DNA of 50,783 nucleotides from Acinetobacter pseudolwoffii (GCF_002803605.1 NZ_PHRG01000011.1:1-50783), one strand, 5' to 3'. Shown: positions 38,834 through 47,518, numbered from the stretch's first letter. Notes: generated by a model not told the origin, from the sequence alone. Numbers and translations: made by a program.

Positions 38834-39256
38834 ATGCAAACAAGCGTTCATTGGTTAGAGAATGTTGCTTTTGAAGCAAAAACTCAAAGTGGTCATACCA
38901 TCATTATGGATGGTTCAGCGGAATATGGCGGTGAAAACCGTGGTCCCCGTCCAATGGAACTCCTTTTAACCGGTCTGGGTGGCTGTGCATCTTTTGATAT
39001 TGTGACCATTTTGAAGAAAGCCCGTCAGGATATTAGCGATGTACGTTGTGAGTTAAAGGCTGAACGTGCGGATACAATTCCGGCAGTTTTCACGAAAATT
39101 CACTTACATTTTGTCGTGACAGGCAAAGCCATTAAAGAGAAACAGGTGGCAAAAGCCGTAGAACTTTCTGCAGAAAAGTATTGCTCTGCCAGCAAAATGC
39201 TTTCGGATGGCGGCGTTGAAATTACCCATGATTATGAAATTATCGAAGCAGAATAA
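38834..39256 (+). CDS. OsmC family protein (YhfA-like)
   Basis: A 140-residue OsmC-fold protein; members reduce organic peroxides through two Cys or have unknown roles. The motif PMELLLTGLGGCASFDIVTIL holds the first Cys, and a second Cys lies in EKYCSASKML, so both redox positions are present. The N-terminus lacks the Ohr-type extension, placing it with the YhfA group. It is divergent from the crp gene (an arrangement also found around crp and yhfA in enterics) and has its own terminator. Confidence 0.88.
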   Translation: MQTSVHWLENVAFEAKTQSGHTIIMDGSAEYGGENRGPRPMELLLTGLGGCASFDIVTILKKARQDISDVRCELKAERADTIPAVFTKIHLHFVVTGKAIKEKQVAKAVELSAEKYCSASKMLSDGGVEITHDYEIIEAE

Positions 39257-39271
39257 ACTTGCAATCTTCTA

Positions 39272-39303
39272 AAAATAGCAGCCTGAATGGCTGCTATTTT
39301 ATA
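39272..39303. terminator. Terminator of the OsmC gene
   Basis: A perfect 12-base stem, aaaatagcagcc / ggctgctatttt with a 5-base loop. It also suits the convergent phosphatase gene. Confidence 0.9.
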
Positions 39304-39344
39304 CCAACAAATTGCCGAGCAAAACTTCTGAAGACTCTATCTGA

Positions 39345-40382
39345 TTAAGTCCCTTGAACCAGGTAATGGGTGCCATCTTCAAAGATCAGAATATTGTCTG
39401 GAAATCTTAAAGCGCCAAGTCGATGTCTGAACGCGACGCCCTGCTGACGATCGAGATAGCGTTTGCCCACTGAATAGTCTACACAAAATACATTTTGTTG
39501 CTGTCCATACCATTGCAATGCATCGATCGATTTAAATAGTCCGGCCTTTTCTTCAGTAGTTTTAAAGTTTCGCCAATAATGCCCAGTAATCACTGGAATT
39601 TGATCGGTATAGCTGTCCCACCATGGCAAACGATCGATCATGCGCCATCGGCCACCGGCGTAAATGGGTTGCACCGCGATCTGTTCTGCACCTGAAGTGA
39701 TGACCCGAATTGGATTATGCATCTGCTCACGAAGCTCTTTTTCTGCGAGGTGTTGCAATAAAGGTAAAGTTGCAGCTGGGTCTTTGAACTGGTGTTGGTA
39801 TTGTTGCTGTTCATTCTGTATTAATTCATTAATACCTAAGGCTTGCAAATCCAGCGCTGTATGCTCAACGAATTTAGCATAGGCTTCTCTGAGCGAATTG
39901 AAATGAGAATCACGTAATCGATCAATGGATTGCTGATGCCAGCAGGCATGTACCACACGCAGCTGCTCAGACTCGAGCGCCACCGGCAAGCGATTTAAAA
40001 AATCCAGAATCCACTTACGGTCTGTGGCTGAAGCCTGTATGGAATCAAAAGGTTTCAGATCATCCTGATGCGGTGAACCAAAAAACCAGCCATTGCCTTC
40101 CCGAAAAGTATCGGTCAACAGGTTCAATTCATGATTGCCAATGACACATTGTGCATAGCCTTCATCTACTAGCTGTTTGACCCGCTTGATCACCGCGACA
40201 CTATCCTGCCCCCGATCACACAGATCACCAACAAAAATCAGTTTACGCTGTTCAGGATGACGACCGTGCCGGTCATAACCCAATACATGAATCAGTTGTT
40301 CCAGTGCTGCAATCTCGCCATGAATATCCCCAACGATATCCACGGGGCCAGTGAAAGCCTGTTGTATAAATGAATATTTCAC
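39345..40382 (-). CDS. Calcineurin-like metallophosphatase
   Basis: A 345-residue protein phosphatase or phosphoesterase of the PPP-like metallophosphatase fold. The metal-binding motifs are present in order: GDIHGE (about 18-23), GDLCDRG (about 52-58) and GNHELN (about 82-87), with a later His in ITGHYWR. Similar proteins are annotated as serine/threonine phosphatases or diadenosine-tetraphosphatase-like. No signal peptide. It is the last core gene before the tRNA scar and is transcribed away from the island. Confidence 0.85.
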   Translation of the reverse strand: MKYSFIQQAFTGPVDIVGDIHGEIAALEQLIHVLGYDRHGRHPEQRKLIFVGDLCDRGQDSVAVIKRVKQLVDEGYAQCVIGNHELNLLTDTFREGNGWFFGSPHQDDLKPFDSIQASATDRKWILDFLNRLPVALESEQLRVVHACWHQQSIDRLRDSHFNSLREAYAKFVEHTALDLQALGINELIQNEQQQYQHQFKDPAATLPLLQHLAEKELREQMHNPIRVITSGAEQIAVQPIYAGGRWRMIDRLPWWDSYTDQIPVITGHYWRNFKTTEEKAGLFKSIDALQWYGQQQNVFCVDYSVGKRYLDRQQGVAFRHRLGALRFPDNILIFEDGTHYLVQGT

Positions 40383-40674
40383 TTATGCATCCTGAGTTAA
40401 AATGAAGCCAGATGAACATCCTTGGAGTATGCTTTAAATTTTTTTAGATCGGAATACAGAACACTAGATACTTTAAATAGTTCAGTTAAAATATGTCAGG
40501 TTTAAATAAAGATTTTTTATAAAATATATTTTATCTTGATTTTAAAATGACCTAAAAAATACCAGACATAATCCTTATATGCTTTAAGAGTTTAGTCCTG
40601 CTATTTTTTTGTATTTTTGAGTGCAGGCTGGACTTTATGAAACAATTAAATTTATTACATTAAAATTAAGTCAT
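40383..40674. other. AT-rich gap before the tRNA scar
   Basis: About 290 bases, strongly AT-rich, between the phosphatase gene and the terminator at 40,675. I see no gene, repeat or clear regulatory site apart from the promoter the phosphatase must have. Confidence 0.4.
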
Positions 40675-40705
40675 AAAAAAGCCCATTCTTTGAATGGGCT
40701 TTTTT
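40675..40705 (-). terminator. Terminator of the (former) tRNA gene
   Basis: A perfect gcccattc / gaatgggc stem extended by A and T tracts. It lies six bases beyond the 3' CCA of the tRNA fragment on the minus strand, where a tRNA terminator is expected. Confidence 0.85.
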
Positions 40706-40711
40706 GAATCT

Positions 40712-40764
40712 TGGTAGGTATATCCAGACTCGAACTGGAGACCTCTACGATGTCAACGTAGGGC
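40712..40764 (-). repeat. 3' fragment of tRNA-Val(GAC): left attachment site of an island
   Basis: On the minus strand the sequence is the second half of a tRNA. It has a complete anticodon arm with a GAC loop (stem ctacg/cgtag, residues TTGACAT in the loop), the variable region, a perfect T arm (tccag TTCGAGT ctgga), the 3' acceptor strand tatacct, discriminator A and encoded CCA. The D arm and 5' acceptor strand are missing, so it cannot make a tRNA. A 3' tRNA segment of this kind is what site-specific integration leaves at the far end of an element; the orientation predicts that the element lies to the right and the whole tRNA gene beyond it. Confidence 0.82.
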
Positions 40765-40861
40765 ACATTTATTGAATATCAAATATTTAAATAAAGATGG
40801 TGTCGATTGGTGTCGACTTATTTGTTGTTACAAAAATATTTATCCAATCCTATTATGAAAG

Positions 40862-41908
40862 GGCTTTGTTGCACAAAGCTATTCTTGAAGACCTCTTCAG
40901 CAATATAATTTCCAGATGAAGAAGCCTGTACCTAAAATCTACCGTACAACCAATTGGTCCTCTTATAACCAAGCTTTAATCAAGCGAGGAAATATTTCAA
41001 TCTGGTTTGATCCTGAGACCCAATGGTATGCACAACCACAACGCAGGCACGGACGAAATCATACTTATTCCTATATAGCGATTTAATGCTGTTTAATGAT
41101 CAAATCTTTATTCCATCCTTCTTTACGTATGGTCACTGGCTTTGCTCAAAGCCTGATTAAACTCTGTGGCTGAGCAGCCCCCAAATATCAGTGATATTCA
41201 TACTCCACCCTGTGTAGACGACAAAAGCATATTGATATTGCGATAAGCTATCAGAAAAGCCGTGATGGGTTACATCTACTCGTCGACTCTACGGGTTTAA
41301 AATTTTTAAGTGAATGAGAACGGAAGCCTAAGAAACATCAGCCTGAATACCGTCGGCAATGGCGTAAACTGCATATTGGTATAGATGCTGAAACACTGCA
41401 AATACGTGCAGCTCAGCTTACGACAAATAATGTCAGTGATTCACAAGTATTAGGTGATTTAGTGAATCAAATCCCACCAAATGAGCGAATAGATTCTGTC
41501 TATACCGATGGGGCGTAGACACGAAGTGCTGCAAGCAAGTGGTTTCAGATCGTCAAGCACATGCAGTAATTCCACCCAGAAAGAATGCCAAGCCCTAGAA
41601 AGATTCTAAAATCAGTTCAATAGAAAGAAATGAGTTACTTCAAACAGTTAAATATTTAGGCAGAATCCTATAGAAAAAATGGTCGGGTTATCACCGTCGC
41701 AGTTTGGCGAAAACCAAGATGCATTGCATCAAATTATGAGGAAATAAGCTGACGGCAAGACATTTTCGAAGTCAGGTTAATCAAATTCATGCGCATGTGG
41801 CAGCTCTGAATATATTTACGGAATTAGATAGACCTCACATCCAAGTTGTTACTTAAATTTGAATGGATTGGGGAAAACTCAGCTTTTGAGTGTTTGTGCA
41901 ACAAAGTC
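40862..41908 (+). mobile_element. Decayed IS5-family (IS903-group) insertion sequence
   Basis: About 1,047 bases bounded by a 16-base imperfect inverted repeat: ggctttgttgcacaaa on the left, tttgtgcaacaaagtc on the right. The size and ends fit the IS17-like IS5 elements common in Acinetobacter. I see no target-site duplication, so flanks have been altered since insertion. Confidence 0.85.
40916..41856 (+). pseudogene. IS5-family transposase, disrupted
   Basis: The transposase frame begins MKKPVPKIYRTTNWSSYN at 40916 and can be followed by eye to the end, but it is broken by stops and frameshifts (for instance a stop soon after HGRNHTYSYIAI and another after the SVYTDGA segment). The DDE-type region around VYTDGA and the HSLERNELL-like part are still recognisable. 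It cannot encode an active enzyme. Confidence 0.85.
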
Positions 41909-41964
41909 AATCTAAGTTATTTATAATATTTTAATTATGTATAGTTTATTCAGCCTTATTAACA

Positions 41965-41997
41965 GGCATAAAAAAGCCCACATAAATTGCAGGCTTT
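41965..41997 (-). terminator. Terminator of the proline-rich protein gene
   Basis: On the minus strand an aaagcc / ggcttt stem with a 12-base loop is followed by T residues, 19 bases past the stop. Confidence 0.6.
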
Positions 41998-42015
41998 AAA
42001 CTTAAATGATTTTAA

Positions 42016-42393
42016 TTAAATATCACTCCATGTATCGAAAGCATGGCGCAATGGGTTTGTTGGGTCTTCGTTGGGGTCGATAGTTTGGTAGCCCAAAGGG
42101 TAATTGTCATCAAAATCGCTATTTTTTGCCAAAGCAGGTTTTTTGCTCCAAGTATCCACTACAGCAGTAGTTGGGAATGGCGGGGGCAAAACACCAAACC
42201 CCATACCTCCTGCAACAAAAGCACCTTTTGGAAAAGGTGGTGGCAGGCTGCTTATTGGTAGCCCACTCCCCTTATTAGACGGAATTGGTGGTGGAATACT
42301 ACCCACTGTTAAATTTTTCATTTCCATATGTTTCGGTAATTTTGGTGGTAAGTTTTTACCTTGACCAAAAATACGTTTTAGAAAATCTTTCAT
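42016..42393 (-). CDS. Small proline-rich protein of unknown function
   Basis: A 125-residue protein I do not recognise. It starts with a short basic stretch (MKDFLKRIFGQGKNLPPK), then three proline-rich repeats, PPPIPSNKGSG, PPPFPKGAF and PPPFPTTAV, set in Gly/Ser-rich linkers, and ends with an acidic C-terminal part (NSDFDDNYPLGYQTIDPNED). No signal peptide or membrane helix is visible. A strong AGGAG ribosome site eight bases before the ATG, and a terminator, support a real gene. The polyproline runs would need elongation factor P. It lies between two decayed IS copies inside the island. It could be an effector, antitoxin-like or structural protein; none of these is shown. Confidence 0.65.
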   Translation of the reverse strand: MKDFLKRIFGQGKNLPPKLPKHMEMKNLTVGSIPPPIPSNKGSGLPISSLPPPFPKGAFVAGGMGFGVLPPPFPTTAVVDTWSKKPALAKNSDFDDNYPLGYQTIDPNEDPTNPLRHAFDTWSDI

Positions 42394-42675
42394 ATCAATC
42401 TCCTAGCACTCAAGCCTTAACTCACCCTTACTGCCTGATCAAGTATCCTGAAGAATAGCATTAAGGCTCACGCACCGATTTCGATTGTTTTTCTCGGTGT
42501 TTTTAGCAAACAACCGATCTATACAACACAATATTGAGCTTAAACCTATTAATCATTAAACCAATAAGTATAATTTATCACCATTTTCAGTATTCTGGTG
42601 TGTCTTTCTTACCGAAATTAACGCGATTTAATCAAAAAGACCTTTTCGCAAGCCGCTCTAAAAAGTGGGTAAATG
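42394..42675. other. Gap upstream of the proline-rich gene
   Basis: About 280 bases, AT-rich. The promoter of the proline-rich gene must lie here. I see no other feature. Confidence 0.35.
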
Positions 42676-42966
42676 AAGCGAGGAAATATTTCAATCTGGT
42701 TTGATCCTGAGACCCAATGGTATGCACAACCACAACGCAGGCACGGACGAAATCATACTTATTCCTATATAGCGATTTAATGCTGTTTAATGATCAAATC
42801 TTTATTCCATCCTTCTTTACGTATGGTCACTGGCTTTGCTCAAAGCCTGATTAAACTCTGTGGCTGAGCAGCCCCCAAATATCAGTGATATTCGTACTCC
42901 ACCCTTACTTAAATTTGAATGGATTATGGGAAACTCAGCTTTTGAATATTTATGCAACAAAGGCTG
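42676..42966 (+). mobile_element. Internally deleted second copy of the same IS5-family element
   Basis: Bases 42676-42905 match 40982-41211 of the first copy with one difference, including the same inactivating stop, and then jump directly to the right end (ttacttaaatttgaatgg onward), which is more diverged. About 640 internal bases are missing, as is the left end. It is not mobile by itself. Confidence 0.82.
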
Positions 42967-43086
42967 TTGTAAGACAAATAGATAACCAGATAAACAGAAA
43001 TGTAGTTGCATGGAAGATCATAAACTTAAATGATTTCAGTCCCCACTTATCACAAACCACGTTATAAGGTGGATCTGGCATGGGAA

Positions 43087-43121
43087 TTAAAAATGGGCAA
43101 ATCCTATAAGAAGATGCCCAT
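43087..43121 (-). terminator. Terminator of the methyltransferase gene
   Basis: On the minus strand an atgggca / tgcccat stem with a 15-base loop is followed by a short T run. Confidence 0.6.
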
Positions 43122-43160
43122 ATGAATACTTTAAAGATCTAAAGTAGATCGAGTTGTTTT

Positions 43161-44435
43161 TTAGAGGAGAGTTTTTTCAGCTTGATCCAGACATTCTACA
43201 ATCTGCTTAGCTAGAGCTTCGATTACTTTTACACAAACCGAGTTTCCAAATTGCTTGTAAATTTGGACTTGTGAAACAGCATTAATAATAAAATCTTCTG
43301 GGAATCCTTGTAATCGGGCACATTCTCTTGGCGTTAACTTTCTTGGGTTCTTGCCTAATTCTTCTTGGGAAATCAGAATTTCAGAACCATCTTTATAATA
43401 ACGGGCACTTAAGGTATTAGCATAAACACTATCATGATTATAAAGGGTATAACCGAACCCATTCCCCTTAACCCCGTGTTCTAGTTTTCGGCGTTGATGA
43501 CCTTCCCAGAGTCTATCAGAGATAGTATAACAGTCTTGTTCGGGCGCTAAATTACTTAGATCTTCAAGAATATCACCTAGTCTGGTAGGAGTTTTAGGTG
43601 GAACAGGCCATGAAAATAATTTATCAAAATCACAGTTTGGCCCAAAATAATCACGGTCAAAGCCTACCAAGAAAACTCTTTCCCGATTTTGTGGTACACC
43701 AAAATCTGCTGCTCTTAAAACTTTAAAATCAACCCAGTAGTTTAGTTTTTCTGATAAAGCCTTTTTGTTTTCTTCAGATAAACTGATATCCAATTCTGTT
43801 TGTTCAGAAAACTCCCCTCTTAAAATCTCTAAGATTGTTTGGAGAGTACGTCCTTTATCATGACCCTGCAGCTGTTTAACATTTTCAAGAAGAAAAGCTT
43901 TGGGTCTTTTTTCAACTAGAATACGCTGTATTTCAAAAAACATTGTCCCACGGGTATCTTGGAATCCTTGTTTCTTACCAGCTTGAGAAAATGTCTGACA
44001 AGGAAAACCTCCCATCAAGATATCATGATTAGGAATGTCCTTAGCGGAAATTTGAGTGATATCACCTGAAGGAAGCTCACCATAATTAGCTGCATAAGTT
44101 TTTTGAGCAAACTTATCCCATTCTGAGCTAAATACACATTTACCATTTAGTTTTTGAAAAGGTAAGCGAATACCACCAATACCAGCAAAAAGGTCAATAA
44201 AAGTAAATTTATACGAACCCTCTTCTTTTTGTTTAAAAGGTGTGTGGTCAGGCAGGACTAGAATCTTTTCCCATTTAGCTTTAGTTGGCTTATGTTCCCC
44301 AGATTCCCATCCACGAACAGTTCGCTCACCATTTTCTTTCATATCAAGTAATAGAGCGAATTCAGTAAGCGACAAACCCATGTTAATTCGTTTATTTCTG
44401 ATATAAGATGCTATATCAAGTGATTCATATTTCAT
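43161..44435 (-). CDS. DNA (cytosine-5) methyltransferase with N-terminal HTH
   Basis: Methylates cytosine at C5 in DNA, here probably protecting the host from the adjacent nuclease. The 424 residues begin with an XRE-like helix-turn-helix (about 8-60: IASYIRNKRINMGLSLTEFA, then ERTVRGWESGEHKPTKAKW). The m5C core follows: motif I DLFAGIGG (81-88), motif IV GFPCQTFSQAG with catalytic Cys146, motif VI ENV (184-186), motif VIII RERVFLVGF, a target recognition region (about 270-370), and motifs IX-X ending FGNSVCVKVIEAL. The fused HTH is as in EcoRII/SsoII-type enzymes that repress their own operon. It is divergent from the McrB-like gene. Specificity cannot be read. Confidence 0.93.
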   Translation of the reverse strand: MKYESLDIASYIRNKRINMGLSLTEFALLLDMKENGERTVRGWESGEHKPTKAKWEKILVLPDHTPFKQKEEGSYKFTFIDLFAGIGGIRLPFQKLNGKCVFSSEWDKFAQKTYAANYGELPSGDITQISAKDIPNHDILMGGFPCQTFSQAGKKQGFQDTRGTMFFEIQRILVEKRPKAFLLENVKQLQGHDKGRTLQTILEILRGEFSEQTELDISLSEENKKALSEKLNYWVDFKVLRAADFGVPQNRERVFLVGFDRDYFGPNCDFDKLFSWPVPPKTPTRLGDILEDLSNLAPEQDCYTISDRLWEGHQRRKLEHGVKGNGFGYTLYNHDSVYANTLSARYYKDGSEILISQEELGKNPRKLTPRECARLQGFPEDFIINAVSQVQIYKQFGNSVCVKVIEALAKQIVECLDQAEKTLL

Positions 44436-44491
44436 TTAAAACTTATCCGCCTTTAATCCCGGATGAAATCTTAGCACTGTTAAAGTTTTAA
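44436..44491. promoter_or_regulatory. Candidate operator in the divergent promoter
   Basis: The 76-base gap between the methyltransferase and McrB-like genes holds a 9-base inverted repeat, ttaaaactt / aagttttaa (44436-44444 and 44483-44491). A second one, atccg / cggat (44445-44449 and 44460-44464), lies inside it. These are candidate binding sites for the methyltransferase HTH. Confidence 0.4.
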
Positions 44492-44511
44492 TACCAGGAC
44501 TTACAAAAAAT

Positions 44512-46179
44512 ATGTCTAATTTTATTCTTGAAGACTTAAATCAACTTACAACAGATTGTAGAGAAACGTATAAAAACCTGCCGAATAAGACTGATATATT
44601 TTTAAGTCAGGATTTAATAAATAAATTAAAACCTCTTTTAGATCAAGAATTAAAGGCTGATACAAAGATTTCAGACTATTCTGTTGAATATACAAATAAA
44701 CAGGATCAATTTGCAATTTTTCCATCTAAATGGCTTTGGGTTGCATTGGCTTTTTATCCTTTGGCAGAAGCTTTTAACGCATATAGTGAAGTGCTTGCTG
44801 AACTTAAAAAAATACCAGAATTTAAGGATAGTGAATTTTTAAAACAATATCCCATGAAATCTGAGCCTACGGTAAAATCACCTGAACAAACTAAGTTTGA
44901 AACAGAAGCTCTATCAATTCTACAAGCTAAAAATCCTACAAATGCTAATTCTAATTTTTTAAATTTTAAGCAATTTATTTATGACAGAGCTTGGTGGAAT
45001 TTAGGAAATGTTTCCACAAAACTAGATAAAGCATCAGGAAAAACTTTTGAAAGAGGTAATACTGATTTATTTAAAAGTACTTTGCTAACTGCAACACAGT
45101 TTATTGTTTCAACTTCGGATAAGCTATCAGAAGTAATTTATGCAGTTACCTTAGATAAATCCCTTATTGCAGATTTAAATGCAATAAAATCCTCTATCAA
45201 TATGGGTGCAGGTTCTTCAAGTAGCGTAAGTTCTACACTTAAAGTTTTAAGTGAATCAGGTACAGCCCATACTACCCCAGGTGAAAATATTATATTTTTT
45301 GGTGCTCCAGGCACAGGTAAAAGTAATGAAATTAATAATTTAGTTGATGAAAAAAACTCTATCAGAACAGTTTTTCATGCAGAAACTTATTTTTCAGATT
45401 TTGTGGGATGTTTAAAACCAACAATGGGACTTACGGGAGTTGAATATAAATTTCAAATAGGTCCATTTACTGAAATATTAATCAAAGCTTTAAATGATCC
45501 CGCACACCACTACTATCTTGTAATTGAAGAAATTAATCGCGCGAAAAGTGCAGCTGTATTTGGAGAAATTTTCCAACTTCTAGATAGAAAAAATGGCGTG
45601 AGTAAATATTCAATAAAAATCAATGATCAAGATTTGATAAAAATTTTAACAGAAAATTTAACCAACCCTTTAATAGACAATCAGATAAGAATCCCATCAA
45701 ATTTATCTATTTACGCAACTATGAATACTAGTGACCAAGCTGTCGAGCCTATGGACTCAGCATTCAAACGTAGATGGAAATATATTTATAAACCTATAGA
45801 TTTTGAATCATTTGATGAAGATGGCAATCCATCACATGCTCAAGGTTCTTTTGAGCTACAAAGAGCTACTGATGCTATCTGTATAGCATGGAAAGATTTT
45901 GCATTAAAAGTTAATAACATTCTTTCAAATTTGGATATTCCTGAAGATCGTCATTTGGGACCTTGGTTTGTTAGCACAGAAGAAATAGATACTATTCCAA
46001 AGGCTAATGAGACTTTAAAAAACAAAATTCTTATGTATCTATGGGATGATGTACTACGACATCATGAAAAAACAGATTTTTTTATAGAGGAAATTAAGAC
46101 TTTTGGACAACTCAATTATAAAGTAGCAAATGATAAAGTTGTATTCAATGATGAATTTTTAAAGTCTTGTGGTAAATGA
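44512..46179 (+). CDS. McrB-like AAA+ GTPase subunit of a restriction system
   Basis: The motor subunit of an McrBC/LlaJI-type restriction complex. The 555 residues have an N-terminal part (1-250) I cannot assign, presumably DNA-binding or assembly, and a C-terminal AAA+ module. That module has Walker A GAPGTGKS (264-271), Walker B with the McrB-like YYLVIEEINRAK (334-345) and MNTSDQAVEPMDSAFKRRW (404-422), matching the McrB MNTADxS signature used for GTP. Base composition is strikingly AT-rich compared with the core genes, a sign of acquisition. Its stop is seven bases before the next gene's ATG. Confidence 0.88.
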   Translation: MSNFILEDLNQLTTDCRETYKNLPNKTDIFLSQDLINKLKPLLDQELKADTKISDYSVEYTNKQDQFAIFPSKWLWVALAFYPLAEAFNAYSEVLAELKKIPEFKDSEFLKQYPMKSEPTVKSPEQTKFETEALSILQAKNPTNANSNFLNFKQFIYDRAWWNLGNVSTKLDKASGKTFERGNTDLFKSTLLTATQFIVSTSDKLSEVIYAVTLDKSLIADLNAIKSSINMGAGSSSSVSSTLKVLSESGTAHTTPGENIIFFGAPGTGKSNEINNLVDEKNSIRTVFHAETYFSDFVGCLKPTMGLTGVEYKFQIGPFTEILIKALNDPAHHYYLVIEEINRAKSAAVFGEIFQLLDRKNGVSKYSIKINDQDLIKILTENLTNPLIDNQIRIPSNLSIYATMNTSDQAVEPMDSAFKRRWKYIYKPIDFESFDEDGNPSHAQGSFELQRATDAICIAWKDFALKVNNILSNLDIPEDRHLGPWFVSTEEIDTIPKANETLKNKILMYLWDDVLRHHEKTDFFIEEIKTFGQLNYKVANDKVVFNDEFLKSCGK

Positions 46180-46186
46180 TATAAAA

Positions 46187-47518
46187 ATGACTTTAACTAA
46201 TTTAGAAATTCTTTTTGATAGATGTGAAGTCAAATCACTCCCTACTCAAATTCAAAAGTTCATAATTGAAAATCAGTTGATAAGTTCAACTAATAATGAA
46301 TTTGTGTCTTTCTGCGGTTTAATATTATTGGAAAGTAAAAAGTATGTATTTTTTCCCCTCTCCTCAGATAGGTCAATAATTGATTCTAATCCATATCATT
46401 ATTCAAACTTATTGATTTCCTCATTAAATAAATACTTTAACTCAACGAAAAATAAAGTTTTTCATCCTGATGATGAGCTTCAAGAATCAGACTTACTAGG
46501 TTTAGATCAATTAAATGTAAGAAAAAATATAATTGATGATTATCTTAATAAAGGATTAATTATTTCGGAGATTAATACTTTAAAAAAAAATAGAGGTAAA
46601 ATCGATTGGAGAGCAACATTAAACAAAAGTTTAATATTTCCTGACCAAAATAATTGTCCTATTTATATAGATTTTTACTCAAAAAATAGAATAAATTTTG
46701 ATTATGAGATTACAAAAATTCATGCTGGAGTTCTACAAAAAATTTTTTTAGATAATGTTTTTTTTGATAATAGATTTAAGAAATTGCCTTATGACATTAA
46801 ACATGCAGACAAATCAAAATTAAGTATTAACAGTCAAATCAAATTACTTAAGTCTGAATTAAAGAACCAATATAAAGATCGTTCAATCAGAGTTATCAAA
46901 TTACTTATTAATTTTTTATCAAATTTTCATACCGAAAAACAAGGTACTAACATTATTGGAGTGACTAAATTTCATTGTGCTTGGGAGCATATGCTACTAA
47001 AAATATTTAACAATACAATATCTCTCAATGGCATGTTACCTAAACCTCGATATATTTCCGCTATTAAAGATATGAAACATGCTATCAAAGATGGAATGAG
47101 GACAGATATCGTTGTCATTGATGAAATAGAGAAATCTATTTCTATATTAGATGCAAAATATTACAAAGCAACTAATTCTCAAAATACACCTGGTTGGGGA
47201 GATCTAGTTAAACAATTTTTCTATGAAAAGGCTTTAAAAACACTCCCCCAGTATTCAGACTATACTGTCAAAAATATTTTGATATTCCCTGGTTCAGTAC
47301 ATAATTTTGAGAAAGTCAAAATGGCCACAGTATTGAAACCTATTCCTAAATTCTCACATTTTATTTTTAAAGAGGTGATCAAATTTTCATTGAGAGACTC
47401 TATTTTGAAAAAGGTCATAATTAATTCAGATTATGTCCAGTTTCATGATAAAGAATTTCCTCCATTGGATTGCAAGTATACCCCCCCCTTTAGAGCTGTT
47501 GGATTTATATCTGCATAA
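46187..47518 (+). CDS. McrC/LlaJI-like restriction endonuclease subunit
   Basis: The probable nuclease partner of the McrB-like motor. The 443 residues are very AT-rich in codon use. A PD-(D/E)xK-type centre is visible near the C-terminal third: Asp307 (in RTDIVVID) and Asp322-Ala-Lys324 (ILDAKYYKA). An N-terminal part containing NRGKIDWRATLNKS and a middle HCAWEHML segment resemble the LlaJI restriction family. The ATG at 46187 is preferred; a GTG at 46169 would overlap the preceding gene. With the adjacent cytosine methyltransferase this forms a modification-protected rather than a type IV system. A strict McrC assignment versus LlaJI-R2 cannot be settled by eye. Confidence 0.8.
   Translation: MTLTNLEILFDRCEVKSLPTQIQKFIIENQLISSTNNEFVSFCGLILLESKKYVFFPLSSDRSIIDSNPYHYSNLLISSLNKYFNSTKNKVFHPDDELQESDLLGLDQLNVRKNIIDDYLNKGLIISEINTLKKNRGKIDWRATLNKSLIFPDQNNCPIYIDFYSKNRINFDYEITKIHAGVLQKIFLDNVFFDNRFKKLPYDIKHADKSKLSINSQIKLLKSELKNQYKDRSIRVIKLLINFLSNFHTEKQGTNIIGVTKFHCAWEHMLLKIFNNTISLNGMLPKPRYISAIKDMKHAIKDGMRTDIVVIDEIEKSISILDAKYYKATNSQNTPGWGDLVKQFFYEKALKTLPQYSDYTVKNILIFPGSVHNFEKVKMATVLKPIPKFSHFIFKEVIKFSLRDSILKKVIINSDYVQFHDKEFPPLDCKYTPPFRAVGFISA

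Noticed and set aside
40712..40764. A functional tRNA-Val gene
   Set aside because: The D arm and 5' acceptor strand are absent; only the 3' part is present.
42104..42364. 86-codon frame on the plus strand over the proline-rich gene
   Set aside because: It is the antisense of a gene with a strong ribosome site and terminator, and has none itself.
43161..47518. Calling the locus a simple type IV McrBC system
   Set aside because: A cytosine methyltransferase sits divergently beside it, which a system attacking methylated DNA would not normally keep, and the nuclease resembles LlaJI.
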